DNA of 64,000 nucleotides from Pegea sp. RAD2-039 (Eukaryota > Chordata > Thaliacea > Salpida > Salpidae): assembly GCA_034620365.1 (NCBI GenBank), contig JAQGEQ010000195.1, positions 124,001-188,000 of the forward strand, written 5' to 3'. The number at the start of each line of letters is the position of its first letter. Within the stretch, counting starts at the first letter, position 1. The position numbers and the translations under genes were made by a program. Below, piece by piece: positions 12,252 to 24,850 of the stretch. Below the pieces are notes generated by a model, which saw nothing but the letters and a program-made list of their open reading frames with translations, was not told the DNA's origin and ran no database searches.

Positions 12252-14377
12252 ATGTCAATGACCATTAATTTACGAGGAGGTGCCCCTTGGGGCTTCAAAC
12301 TAGCTGGCGGAGTTGACTTCAAGCAACCTCTTTCAATTTCCAAGGCAAGATCTCATAATTTCGAAATCTTGTTGCTCATCTTCTTCTTCAGATCACTTCC
12401 GGAGGTAAAGCGGATCAACAAGGAGTGGTTGAGGGATGCTTCATCCTTGGGATTAATGGAAATGATACATCTCAGATGACTCATCATGTTGCGATGAATA
12501 TGATCAAGAAGAGCGGATCAAGTGTGATCCTTGAGATAGGGTACATCTTCAACTTGATCCTCATCTTCATTTGATCTTCAATCTGATCTTTGCAGCAAAC
12601 CGAAGGTCCGGAGTGATTCCTTCCCTCCTCCTCCGCCTTCGTTCTCACCTCAACCATCACCAACCAGCAGCATCAGCTCTTCAAATAGGTCCCTATCTTC
12701 CTCTCTCAACCTCCGATCTTCATCAGTGTGTCTTCAACAGCTCTTCCAGGGCAAATGATCTTTATCGTCCAACCCCGAAACCATATTCACCCGGTGGAAG
12801 AAGATCACCTGATGGAAGCAGTGTCTTGCAATCTCCGAGCTTCCAGAAGATGGGAGAAGGAAGAGCAAGTGAGATCATATTTTCCTCTTCGCCCCAAAGA
12901 TCCTCAAATCGCGTTTTGTAGCGCGATTTCCCGTTTCCTTCACAAGTGAGCCTCCAAAGAAGATAGAAGTGAGTGCAGACATCGCAAGACTCATCAAAGA
13001 GGAAGAAGAAGAGAAGCAGAGAGCTAAACTTCGATCTCAAGCTGATCCGTCATCTTTCAAGTGACGTCATCACTTCTGTTTCCTTCTGTGGTACTAACCA
13101 TCACTAACCAGGTCTCCCAGCAGCAAATCTGTTCAACAAGTTGTTACTGGCAACGTTATTAAACAACCAAACACGCGCGAACCAGATTTCACCAAAGTAA
13201 CCAACCCCACCACATCACGTGATTGCTGACCTTTTGACCTCTGCAGCCGCTGATTGATATTTGCAAACCACTTGGAGAACCTGTGGTATTGGAAGTTCGT
13301 TTAACTGAATGCTTCCCAGTTCCATCTGTTCATTGGTATCACAACAACAAACCAACTCATGAATCGGTTGAAAAGGACATCAAAATCCTCCATAATGGTC
13401 CGAGATAGTGGGTCATGTGACCAAAATGATGTCATCTGCTTCTTTTGTAGGTCTCATTCATACTCTTGTGCTGGGAGAACTTTGTCAAGATCAGATAGGA
13501 AGATACACTTGTACAATCATGAATAAAAATGGTTCAAAGTCATCAAGGTGTCAAGTGACTGTTGATAATGAAGGAGCAAAGTTGTCTCCAGTAAGTCGCC
13601 CAACCATCAACCAACCAACTAATCACTAACTGGTTGTTGACAGCGACCAGCTTACATGAACGCACCACCGCCATTCAAGAACGGAACATCAGCTGTTTCA
13701 CAACAGCAACCAAAACGAATACTTGCTAGCTCTAGTGTTGATTTGTACTCTAATCGAAATGTGGAAAAAGTTTACACCAATCAAATAGTTCGTTCGAATC
13801 AAAGGTAATTGTTGTTGTCTTCATGTCTTCATCTTCCTTTACACATCTTCAATCTCATCTTTTGTTCAAACCTCATGTTTTTATCACTAACAGCAGTTAC
13901 GGACATACTCCCTACTACACGAGAATATTTAGTTTTGAACAAGATAGCTTAAATGGGTAACAACGAATCAACGAAAAAAAGTTCATTTAATTTGCTTCTG
14001 ACATGATTTTGAATGTTTACAAGTTGATGATGTTGTAGAAGCATGTTAACGTAAACCCAAATTCCATTTTCTGATCATACTTGGATAATTTCAACGAAAC
14101 AAATCTTCTATTTGTTTTGTTTCTTTTCAATTTGTTTTTTATAAACAAATTATTGATGATAAAAATCAACTTCTGAAAGATCAACATGAGATAACAACAA
14201 GAACATCTATTCTAATTTGTATATTTTCACAGAGAAACTCAACAAGAAGAATCTGAAGTCCTCAAAGCTCTTCGATTGAGTGATAAAGGGTCTTCTGGCT
14301 CTACAGGACCCATCAAATCACGAACCATGAAATTTCTGGAGGCTCAACTTCAAGAAGAAGAATCAGAAGACCTCTAA
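12252..14377 (+). CDS. PDZ-Ig-ZM protein, ALP/Enigma (PDLIM/Zasp)-related
   Basis: Eleven exons inferred: 12252-12344, 12392-12540, 12596-12688, 12741-12868, 12922-13060, 13112-13196, 13247-13397, 13451-13590, 13644-13804, 13894-13956, 14233-14377; 448 residues, phases consistent. Residues 2-80 form a PDZ domain of the PDLIM type (GGAPWGFKLAGGVDFKQPLS at the start; QMTHHVAMNMIKK later). A Pro/Ser linker follows, then an Ig-like domain at about 230-322 with VHWYHNN and DQIGRYTC. The first core Cys of the Ig fold seems missing. A ZM-like motif (SSSVDLYSNRNVEKVYTNQ, about 353-372) and a tail with SRTMKFLEAQLQEEE follow, both resembling the internal regions of Zasp/PDLIM proteins. No LIM domain is present. 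Family members anchor alpha-actinin at Z-discs or stress fibres; the same role is inferred. Intron 1 uses a GC donor; exon 10 has a CAGCAG acceptor. Confidence 0.85.
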
Positions 14378-16336
14378 CAACCTGATCATGATCTTTGCAT
14401 TTAGCTTGAAAACTTGCTGATAATTTCTTTCAATCCAAATTTCATTCTAATTATATACAAGAATTGTAAATGCTTTTAAACCAACAGTAGCAGCTACTGA
14501 TGTTTTGGGTGATTTATTTTATTTGTACTCCAGTTTTATTCATCACTTCTTGTTTTATATTCCAATTATGTGATGTATCTACTAACAAAATCAAGTTTCT
14601 TTCTTAATGTAGAAAACCTTTTTTTACTTTCTTTATTTTTAATTTTTTATCTTTCATACTAACTACCAATAGTACATTTCATCAAATAGTATTCAATCTA
14701 CAAAACCATCAACAACTAATCTTTTCAAAATATTTTCTTCACTGTGTCTTCAAATTAATTAGTTAAAAACAATTTCTATTGGTCCAAATTTCAACCAATC
14801 ACGACCTACTTTTCTAAAATTCAATTTTCTTTCTTTTTCTTCTAACCTTTCTGTAAAAATTAGAAAATTACTCATATAAGAATTTAAAAGTGATGAACGA
14901 CTTTATTTTTACCTATCTCATTCTTAAATTTACGAAGCAATAAATCTACGTCAAAAACATCTTGGAAGATTTAGTGATGACGTCATCAACTTTAGCACGA
15001 AATGACGTCATCTACTTAAGAAGTTAATGTTTTTAATGTGAACATCTGTAGATGAAGTAGTTGAAGTTTGCTGTTAGAGGGTTAATGAGAATTTAACTTT
15101 GACATCAAATCTTGTTTCTACATCTCAATTTTCAGCTAACAACTTTTAGACATATTTTTTTATGTATAAACTTAAATGCAAATTATATATTTTTTTTTTT
15201 TGTAATTTTCAGCAGAAAACCCTCAATAAAACCTATTTAGGCATGAAATAAGGTGGATGGTTTAGTAAATCAATTTTCCTTGAAATATTTAAAAAATAAT
15301 TCGTTTTTTTCAGAAATTTTCATTTCATTAAACTTTAATTTCTGAAAAAAAAATTTTTGAAGATTTTGAAATGAAAATTTCACTAAAATACTTTTAAAAT
15401 GACAAATTTGAAAAAAAGTACAATTTAGTTTACAAAAATTCGTTTTAATTCAGATCTATAAAAAATTTTATACCAGTGAATAAAAAAATCTTTGAAAAAT
15501 TAATACTAGTACTTTGCCTGAAAATGTTATATAAATAATTTATGTTTATTAAAACAATAAAAAAAAATTCTAAATTTTTTAGTTTATATTTCATTTATAT
15601 GAATTTTTATTTGAAGTTTAGTTTTGAAGAGATTGTAATTTCTACATTGACGTCATTTACAGTTACATGATTTACCAAAACAAACTAAACAGTTGATATA
15701 CAGCTTTAATGTTTATAAAATATAATTCAATGAAAATATAATTTTATATATCATCTGTTTTCTTCACTTCTCAATTAAAAAAGTTCCTGAGAAGTTCATT
15801 CTGTTTTTAGAAAATGATTTATGTTCCAATTGACTTTATTGAGGAAGTATTTTTGATAAGCCCTAAAGTTATTGCACACTAAATGACTTGTAAGATTTAG
15901 ATGACGTCATCATGAAAATTAAAGATTTTTATTAATATTTGGTTACATAAACTTGATTTACATCTTTTAAAATTTGAAAATCATAATTTTGAAAACAACT
16001 TTTTGTTTTATTAATGTGATAATGAAGCTGTTGTTTTAAAGATAGATAGTTTCAGGTCATTTCTCCTAACATAGATGGTTCAAAAGTAAACAAATTACAT
16101 ATCTTCAAATTCTGTAAACAAAACATTTCTTTAAAATGTGATTCGTCAATTTTACATTTTATGAAATTCATTTTTTTACTTTTAGTAATGAAACTATAAA
16201 AATCAAATGATAATAATATAGAAAATATTTGATTGAAAGAACAAATGAAAATTGAAAGGTAAATCCTAAAACACACCCAGACTTTGGTTAAAAGTAAATT
16301 TGATTTAAACAAAACTGTAATCCAAGATTTCAATTT

Positions 16337-16395
16337 TACGCTGAAATATAATTCAAGTTAAACTATTCAGTAAAAAACTATAAAGGCAAAACTCA
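16337..16395 (+). repeat. Dispersed repeat, copy 1
   Basis: About 59 bases matching the copy at 18700-18757 in the same orientation, with shared runs GCTGAAATATAATT and ACTATAAAGGCAAAAC and a few differences between them. Probably a fragment of an old mobile element; too little is left to name it. Confidence 0.55.
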
Positions 16396-18699
16396 CAAGC
16401 AATTAAAGGAGATTTACATTATTAATAAGTTTACAAAATTTTCTTCGCTTACAAAACTACCTTCTAAGATTATTATTTTTATATTTAAGCAGTTTTAATT
16501 GAAAACATCAGAACAAATGTTCCACTAGCAACTAGTAGATGTAATGACGTCATTCTTATTGCGTAGTAAGTGTTAAGTGAAATAAGAAAATCTTCTCACA
16601 GTCTTCAAAAGACTTTTTCAGTTCCCAACTTCTAGATGATAAGCCAAGCGGAACCAAAACTACTACACCAGTTAGCTCATGTTTCATCGTATTCAATACT
16701 AAATCAACTGGTTCTAGTTCTCGCCTTGATGACGTCATATGTGTTGGCATGTTTAGTAAGTATGATTGAAAAGTTTTAATCGAATCAAATGAAAGATGTT
16801 TTTTGTGAAAAATATATATCACTATATATCAAATCACGGTTAAAAATAACGATAAATTTTAATAATTTAATGAATTTTTATAATTTAAATAAAGATTAAT
16901 AATTTCTGGTTTCTTCAAGAAGATTAATTTAATATTTTTTTTTAATTTAAACATTAAAATGAAAGTTTGAAAATTGAATCTTAGAAATTTTACAGCGACA
17001 GTGACACGTCATATTTACTAACAGGAAATGATAAAAGTAGAAAATTCATCATTTGATAAAAATATTCACAAAATTTTTACCCCTTTTTTTATTAAAATAA
17101 ACTTTTTGAAATTGAAACCAAAACTCAAGTTTCAAATTTTGGTGATTTATTTTTAACCAAAGTTTTCATTATTATTATAGCTTATATATGAAACAATTGA
17201 AAATATTTAAAAGAATCAGTAGAAATACTTTCTTTTATTTTTACCAACACAATCACACAAAAGGTATTAGTACAAAAAGCAAACAGTAAGATAAATGAAA
17301 GGGAAAATATTTAAATGCTTTCAGCCTGTGAGATAAATAAACCTTTTACGTCTAACTTAAAAGTTTTATAGAAGTTGGTAAAAATAGAATTATTTGATAT
17401 CGATTGCCAAAAGCATCTTTCAACATTTTCAAATTTAATTAAAAGTCTCTGGTTCACTAATTTATATAGAAGTAGAAATTTAGTAATTTTGTTTCTTAAT
17501 CTCAAGTGCCGATAACCTTTCACCTTTTTCTTCTATTTTGCTTCGCCATTAAACTTTTTGGCAAGAAAGAGTCATCTGTGTATAAAGATAATTGTTTTAA
17601 ATTGTTTTTATAATCTAATTAACTTATTTTATTAAAACTGAAGGTAATTATTAGCCTCTTGTGGTTGCTGTCAGATCATGATACAATTATTTGACTTTAG
17701 AGGATTCTAACGAGCTCTAATCATTATCTTCCAATTAACTGATATAATAACTCTTCAACCTTTTGATTAAGTGTTGCACCTGCTCTCATCATTATGATCT
17801 TCTTCTGCTTCTAATGACTTCTTCTCTGCCTGATTTGCTGCTCAGAGCTTTTACAGTTTTGAAAGAATTCATTTCGATGAACAAAACGACTCTTCCTGGT
17901 AATATGTGTCATCTTCTGTGTGATCTAATCTATGTCCTTATTGCTTACATTACTTTTGTTTAGAATGATGAAGATTTTTTATGTAAGATCTAAAACTTTC
18001 TTTATTTTTCATTTATAAGAAAGTTTACTTTAGTTGGATATTTGATTCTCTAATAGCCTTTTTCTTATATAAGTTTATCAGTTTTATGTAAACCTTTAGA
18101 GTTTGTTGTTCTAAAAAATTTTATTTTGAAACACTATTTATCATAATTGAACTTTAATACAATACAATGGTACAATACATTCTGCCTTTTCGTTTCTTGA
18201 TTATTTATGAATAGCACAATTGTGCTAGCCTCTTAATATGACTTTTATTTACAAACTAGAAAAACTGGTTTCCAACAAGACCTTCTATAATGCACTTGCC
18301 TTTGATACAAAGTCAGTTCAGCACCTTAATTGGGAGGCATGATAGTCTAACATATCAGACCAACAACACCTGTAGTGCGAACAACTTCTACGGTGGTAGA
18401 AGGATCTAAAGACTCGAGACAAGACATAAGGATTTTCTCAAACATATCTGAACTACAAAAGTTTGAGATATTTTATTGATAATGAATCTATTTTAGTTTA
18501 GACTTTGTAAACTAGTTTATCCTAAAAATTTTCTCTTAATACTTCTTTAATATATTTTTATAAGCAACTATTACTTTTTTGCTAGAGAGGCATATTAGGA
18601 TTATTATTCAATAGCAAATATTTATTTATATTATGTAATTTATTCAATAAATTTGATTATATTTTGATCTTGAAAGTTTTATAATTAATTAGTATTTTT

Positions 18700-18757
18700 T
18701 ATGCTGAAATATAATTAAAAAAAAACTATTTACTAAAAGACTATAAAGGCAAAACAA
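18700..18757 (+). repeat. Dispersed repeat, copy 2
   Basis: Partner of 16337-16395: the same blocks GCTGAAATATAATT and ACTATAAAGGCAAAAC in the same order and spacing, with A-rich divergence between them. Confidence 0.55.
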
Positions 18758-19108
18758 AATTTTAATTTTTGTAAAGTTTATTTTGCAACTGATTAATTAT
18801 TGTATTTAAAGCAATCTAATTATATTAAGTTGAAGTTTTGAATCCAACTTTTGTACTCCTGAAACTTTAGATGATAAATTCAAATGCATTTCTTGATTGG
18901 GCGAAATCTATCGATAAATTTAAGTTTAAGGACTGATACAAAACTGTGATAAAAATTATGGTTGATAGATTAATCTTCTACATTAGTTTAGTTTTAGTTT
19001 ACAGTTGCTTCTAAATGATTTTTAGTTTAAAAATATACTATAATAATTTCTTAATCAAATACTTTTTACTTAGAGTTGGTTTTTTGGTGTTCATCTCAAT
19101 CTTATAAA

Positions 19109-20903
19109 ATGGATTCTTTTGAAGAAATTGAAAAAACAACAATGGAGACAGTGTTGGGTATGGCTCAAGACCAGGATAAATGGATATTCAAGGCAAACAA
19201 GGTGAGTTGTAAATACATGAAAATATAAATAATTATTTGTTTGGTTCACTAGGTTGATAGCGTTTTATTATTACAATTTCACTTAAATTAATTTAATACT
19301 AGAAAGGAAATTTCAATTTTGTTTATTTTAAATAGGATAATGTGAAAGTCAGTTATCAGAAGTCGGATTTTTTCGGTGGTTATGCGTAAGTTAGTTTTTA
19401 TTTAAATCATGATGAACAAGTTTGCTTTTATCTGTATCCTTTTATAAGCCAAAACACATTTGGTATGATTAATCATTTGAAGGTAAAAAGAGTCCGGCTG
19501 ATATTTATATTATTCATAAGTTTTATTTTCAATTATTAATTCTTGTTAAAGAAAATTTAGAAAACTTTTAAAACTTGCAAGTAACATCAAATGTAAATAT
19601 GTTTGTGATGTGAATTATCTAAATGAAGTAAGTTTTCAGAAAATACAGTTTTATTAAACTTAAAAAGATTATCATTTTTCATCACTTTCATAAAATATAA
19701 CTTTTTAGTTTGAATTAAATGGTTTGATCATGATATTTTCATCAAAACAGTAAAAGTAAAACTTACACCTACAAGTTTTCATAAATTAAATTTTATTTCC
19801 TCTTCCTAATTTGACAGCTTGCAAATGATTTTCATCTCAACTTGTACATCTATAAACATCAAGACACAGTTTTATATTTGTTATATCAGCACTTAAACAT
19901 TTTATTATTCGATTGCTGAAAGGATTTTATATTTTTGTAAAAGTGATAAAAAAATTGATTTTAATTTTTCATTTATCTTTCTACTTTCTTCAATAGATAC
20001 AGATTTCAAACTGAGGTTCCAGCTCCTGTTTGCATTGTTTGGGATTTACTTAGGCCAACAAGCAAACAGGAAAAAACCTGGGACACTAGCATTAAAAGCT
20101 TCACATTGCTGAAGACTTTATCAAAAGCAAGTGATCTGTGTGATGGATGGTTCACTTCATCTTTATCTTTTAAAAACACTTCAAATATTCACAGGATAAA
20201 CAGATTGCAAGGATTCAAACTCATCCTGCTCTGATGGGTATGGTTTCATCTAGAGAATTCATCTCTTTATTTTTTGAGAAAGAGGATTTGAATTTGGAAT
20301 TGAATCAAGGTTTGAGTTTGTCTCTTATAGAAGCCTTCAAGCTATTGAATGTCAATAACTGTTTATGTATTTGCGCTCTGCGGTAGACACTGCTGTTTAC
20401 AGTAATCATTTGCGTTCAAATTTGAATTTGATCGAGAAAGTTTTTCTAAAACTGAATCTTAGATCAATTTTCTTCTTCTTAATTTTATTTATTTTTTCAG
20501 ATTATGGCGAAATTAAATGCGTGTTCTGTAAGTTAAAAATCACCAAAATTTTCCTTTTGACATAAGAACTTCATCTAACAGCTAGAAGTGTGGATCTGGA
20601 AGAATATCCGATTCGACAAAATCCAGTCCGAGCTTTCAACCATCCAACGGGGTTCCTTGTTGCTGGGAGTAAAAGGTTCTTTCTTTTTCACCAACTTCAG
20701 TTTTTACTTTCATCATTTTCAGTGATCCCGACAAGTCCTATGTGGAGCTTTACGTTAATTCTGATATTGGAGGACTTCTTCCTCAAAGACTTGTTGATGC
20801 AGCTCTCCCTGGTCAACAGATCTCTTACTTAAAGAAGCTTTTGAAAGAAGCTAATCGTTGCTACGATTTATATTTTAAAAGTTTTAAAGGTAGAAAAAAG
20901 TGA
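19109..20903 (+). CDS. START-domain lipid-transfer protein (STARD4/5/6-like)
   Basis: Seven exons inferred: 19109-19201, 19336-19385, 19997-20126, 20195-20309, 20501-20527, 20582-20675, 20723-20903; 229 residues, phases consistent. The protein is essentially one START domain, like the small STARD4/5/6 group that carries sterols or bile acids between membranes in the cytosol. Family marks seen: PAPVCIVWDLLRP, KTWDTSIKSF, MVSSREFI, PVRAFNHPTGFLVAG, then SYVELYVNSDIGGLLPQRLV and a C-terminal helix with YLKKLLKEANRCYDLYF. No signal peptide or membrane anchor is present. Intron 3 has a GC donor (AAA before GCAAGT). Exon 5 is only 27 bases. Which STARD member it corresponds to, and the ligand, cannot be told. 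The exon 4 end is the least certain join. Confidence 0.88.
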
Positions 20904-21008
20904 AATCGAAGTTTCTGGGATTTTAAAGATTTGTAAATTTGAAAACTGTAAATTTGTTGAAGGTTTTTAAATATTCCTTCACTTTATACTTTTTCAACTT
21001 TTAAGATC

Positions 21009-21014
21009 AATAAA
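21009..21014 (+). promoter_or_regulatory. Poly(A) signal of the START gene
   Basis: AATAAA about 105 bases past the stop codon, the first one downstream. Confidence 0.5.
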
Positions 21015-23389
21015 ATTCCGTTTTACTTTCGAAGTACATCAAATAAAAAGGATTAAAAACAAAAACGTGAATATTTTGTTTTCTAAATGGGTGAGCTAAT
21101 GTTTAGGAAATAAATAAACTTGGTATTATACAATAAGTTGGTCAAATCAGAACTTTTAAAGTTGTTTATAATCTAACTTTAAAAGTTTATAAACTAAAGT
21201 TTTTTGTTTATAAAAGAAAATTTGAAGTATAAATTTCTTTAAAATTTTTTTATCATAGCAATCTATATTATATTTGGAAAACAAAAATGTAATTTATTTG
21301 ATGAAATATTGCTTATGTAAAATTAATTTGCTAATTTTTTTATTAAATACTTGTCACTTGGTATATGAAACTTGTATATAAGTATTTTTCGATTTTTTTT
21401 GAATAGTTTTCACTAAAAATGTTTAGACTGTAGACAAAATAAAAAAGTTTCACAACAAAAACATTCACTTAACTTTTTTATCAAATTCAATACTGATAAA
21501 TTCTTTATTATATATTTAAACATTTCTTTTCCTTTACACCAACACAATGAAATATAAGCGACAACTTTCATTTTATTTTCAATTTGAAGGAAACAAACTT
21601 AAACGTGTTTTTATGTTACAAATTTTTAATTACAAATTATGTATTTCTTTTCCTGTTAAGCATACTATGGATAATAACATTTTCATGTTTATTTTTAGAT
21701 ATACAAGAAATAACATTAGCAACAACATAAACCTTGGTCACCTGTTTTTGTATTTCAGCAAAATTACAAATCTTTTAAATGTTTGAATGTTTTCCAGTTG
21801 AAATTTGTAATTTATTTGTTACAAAAATCAAACAAACTTGAGAGTTTTTTCTGATTTTAAAACAAAATTAATTTAACAAAAACTTATTTTAAATCTCATA
21901 AACAAACCATACCAGTTTTATTTCATAATTTTAACTTTCAATTTCTAAATCGAAATACCAATTTCAACAAGACTGCCCTTTAAATTCATTTTTTTATTTA
22001 AATGTCAACTGATCTTTTTTTAGAGATATATAGAAAGGTAAAAAGTATGTTTTCATCAAGCATAACATCAAATGTTAGAATTTAATAAATTTAAAAAATT
22101 TGCTTTTTATTTTTGGATATTTTTTCAACCGTCGTATCTCACTGGTTTCGGTTTCAACGCTTTTTTGTCGAATTTATTGCAGAATCATTTTATCTGTTAT
22201 ATATTAGTTAAATGTGAAATATTTGAAATGTAAGACAGTAAAGTTTTTTACCGCTGGCGTAAATGTGTTGAATGTAACTATGGTAGAACGACTGTTATTC
22301 GGTCATAGGCTTGTTTTATGTAGCAAATATCTTTCATATACTTATCGTTGTTGTTAGTCGCCTTATTTATTTATTTATTTGAATAAAGCTCTATATGATG
22401 AGCTATTTTTATTACATTAAATAAATATTTATATTTATTTATATTTACCAAAGAAGTCTAATGTTTATTATACAAATGAAATAGCTCTCATACAAAAAGT
22501 GTTTTAAATAAAAATAGTAAGTTAGTTGTTAACAACTGTATTTGAGTATTAATCATATAAATAAAAAGAAAAAAAAGTTAAAACAATACCATGATAATAT
22601 GATTAAACAATTTTCTAAATGTCATAATTGTGTTTATAGATGTTTAAAAATAAAAGTGTTTTGAAGTCAAGTTAAAGTTTATTTAAATGTTTTGTTTTAT
22701 TAATTCTGTTCCAATGTAATTTTCTAGATTTAGAATTATGCCCAAACCTTAGAAAATCTAATAAACAGTTATCACATCAAAAAACGAATAAGTTTATTCT
22801 TTTAAAGCTCTCTTAAGCTTTTAAAACCGAAATAAATATATTTGTTTCATCTCTTTTACTATCTTTTGGTAGGATGTGTAATTAATTTCATGTAAACTTC
22901 AACATTATAGTTTTTTATTCAGTGTAAATTTCATAAAAGAACAATGAATTGTCATTTGGTAGTATTTGTCCCATGAATTCACTTTTAGTTTCACTTTTAA
23001 TTACTTAGAAGTAGATTAAATTAGAATCGTTTTTTTACTTAAGTCGTGAACTAAACTGAAACCTTATAAATGTATTTTTCTACTTTAAGAAGATAAGATT
23101 AAAACCTGTTGTGTCTTAATCTTTCATCGTTGGCTGTTTTAGTTTAACTGATTCAACCAAAATCAAGATAAAGTTATAAACATATTAAAAAGTAATATGA
23201 TCAAAAAAATGAAATATTTGAAAGTATTAGAACAGGGAGAGTCAAGATCCGAAAGTAGGAGAGATAAATCAAAAAAGGGCGACAAAATGAAGAGTATAGG
23301 GTTAGAATCTCAGTTAATTCTCTTTTTGGCATACACGCTTATGACTACATAAACCAATGCGTGTAAAAACACTTGGCCACATTTTTAAA

Positions 23390-24300
23390 GGGGGTGTGGA
23401 TAAATGCAATTGCTGGGTGACCTCCGCGCTGCACAATCCGATTTACTAGATCTTTGTAAGATTTTTTAGCACCTTTGCTTCTAAAGCCAGATGAGAGCTC
23501 GCCATGTAATACAATTGCAGGTGAGCGGTTATTCTTCGTTCTGGAGATTTGGCCGATTCAACAAAGTCTATATTTTGTGAATTTGGTTTCTATGCTTGGC
23601 AATTTATCTCTAACAAATGCAGAGTCCTAAAAGATGAAACTCCACGATTTTATGTGAAAAATGTTTCAGAGGCAGTGTTGGTAAAAATGGTTCAGAAGTC
23701 GTGAGAGACGATTGTATATGACCTGAGGTTTGGGTCCGTGCAGAAGTGTGCTTAGGACAATAGGTCCATGCAGGTTAATCTTTGTTTCGGTTTTGACCTA
23801 TTCGTTACTCCAGCTATTTTTTGGAGACAGCCAAAGTTGGTATTGAATGATATTGTGCTGCTTAATTCCTGTACAGGCCTGAGTGTCTCGCTGGTACGAG
23901 AACGATGGTGTTTGTCTCGGTTGGTGGAGAACTTTTGTCGTTTAAAGGCTTACTTGAAGTCCAAGGAGTCTTGCGACCTCTTGATATTTTTTGCAGCATT
24001 GATTCACTCAAGAGGAATCATTGATGAAAAGAAGCTTATGAATCTCTAGTTCACGAACCTACGAGGTGAAAAGCTTTGGATCTTAGATGATCAACTGTTG
24101 CTCAACACAAAAGTCGAGCGAAATGGGTCCAACTATCACTGCTAACTCTACCTCAAACTCCTTTCCGACTATTTGTGTCTTTACCTACTCTTGCATTAAA
24201 ATCACCGAGCACGAAAACCTCTGCAGGAAATCCTTTGCAGGAGCATTTGAAACAAAGGTGCTGAGGTCTGTTAGCTAAGACTTCAAAGTCATTGGATAGT
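23390..24300 (-). mobile_element. Decayed LINE (endonuclease and RT C-terminus), internally deleted
   Basis: Read on the minus strand, about 24250-24060 translates to an apurinic-type endonuclease fragment with FVLGDFNARVGKDTNSRKG, then a stop and a frame with SWTHFARLLC. Further along, about 23560-23400 gives a typical C-terminal end of a LINE reverse transcriptase (VLHGELSSGFRSKGAKKSYK). The body of the reverse transcriptase is missing or unreadable in between. Several stops and frameshifts make it a dead copy. Family name not assigned. Confidence 0.7.
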
Positions 24301-24529
24301 CGATCTTAGATAGGCAATCTCTGCTCCAGATGATCTTGTCCACCAGGTTAATTTTCATAAAACTAATTGCTCATACAATGTAGATAATTGGACCTGCTTC
24401 GGCCAAAAACATGATTGATGATATTAAAAATAAAACAAATATATTAATGTGCAAAGGAAATAAAACAATAAAATGCAAAAAAAAGGTATTTTCTTTGAAG
24501 CTGGTTTTTCTTCTCTACCCTTTATTTCT

Positions 24530-24850
24530 TTGCAGAGTAGAAATCGCTAGTAGCGATGTTGCGTCTTCCTTTTGATAGCTCCCCATGCAACAGATCCTTT
24601 TGGATCCGTCCGTCAGCCATCCGATGGACGTGTCCGAGCTAGCGAAGTCTTTGCTTGCTCAACATGCGGTACATCGTTGTTAGGCCGGTGTGCCTTAGTA
24701 CTTCCTTATTTAATATCTTTTGCTGCCACATTAAACGTAATAAACTTGCTAAGTTTATTTTCGTTCGAAAAAGTCCAGGTTTCACTGGCGTACAATAGCG
24801 TACTGTAGACAAAGGCTCTATAGATGGCAGCCTTGATTTTGATAGATAGC
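24530..24850 (-). mobile_element. Decayed LINE 3' end (RT C-terminus only)
   Basis: On the minus strand two frames together give the end of a LINE reverse transcriptase: AAIYRAFVYSTLLYASETWT, then after a frameshift LRHTGLTTMYRMLSKQRLR, HVHRMADGRIQKDLLHGELS and KGRRN. It starts abruptly near 24850, as in a 5'-truncated insertion. Because it also covers the C-terminal end, it is a separate copy from the neighbour at 23390-24300. Confidence 0.75.

Larger units (their letters stand above)
14378..19108. other. 4.7 kb spacer
   Basis: Mostly AT-rich. It holds several TGACGTCA sites (about 14978, 15001, 15649, 15901, 16543, 16728). A short sequence repeated at 16337-16395 and 18700-18757 is listed separately. 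A minus-strand 88-codon frame at 16556-16822 is less AT-rich than its surroundings and includes a protein-like stretch, but shows no recognisable family and no splice partner; it is left uncalled. A mildly GC-richer patch at about 18280-18430 has no coding sense that I can see. Confidence 0.6.

Noticed and set aside
12728..12949. Alternative reading of PDZ-Ig exon 4 in another frame
   Set aside because: Using the acceptor at 12740 keeps the frame open through all later exons including Ig and ZM; the alternative frame ends in a stop.
23768..24278. Two plus-strand frames suggestive of small proteins
   Set aside because: The minus strand reads as LINE endonuclease and surrounding sequence; the plus frames are antisense.
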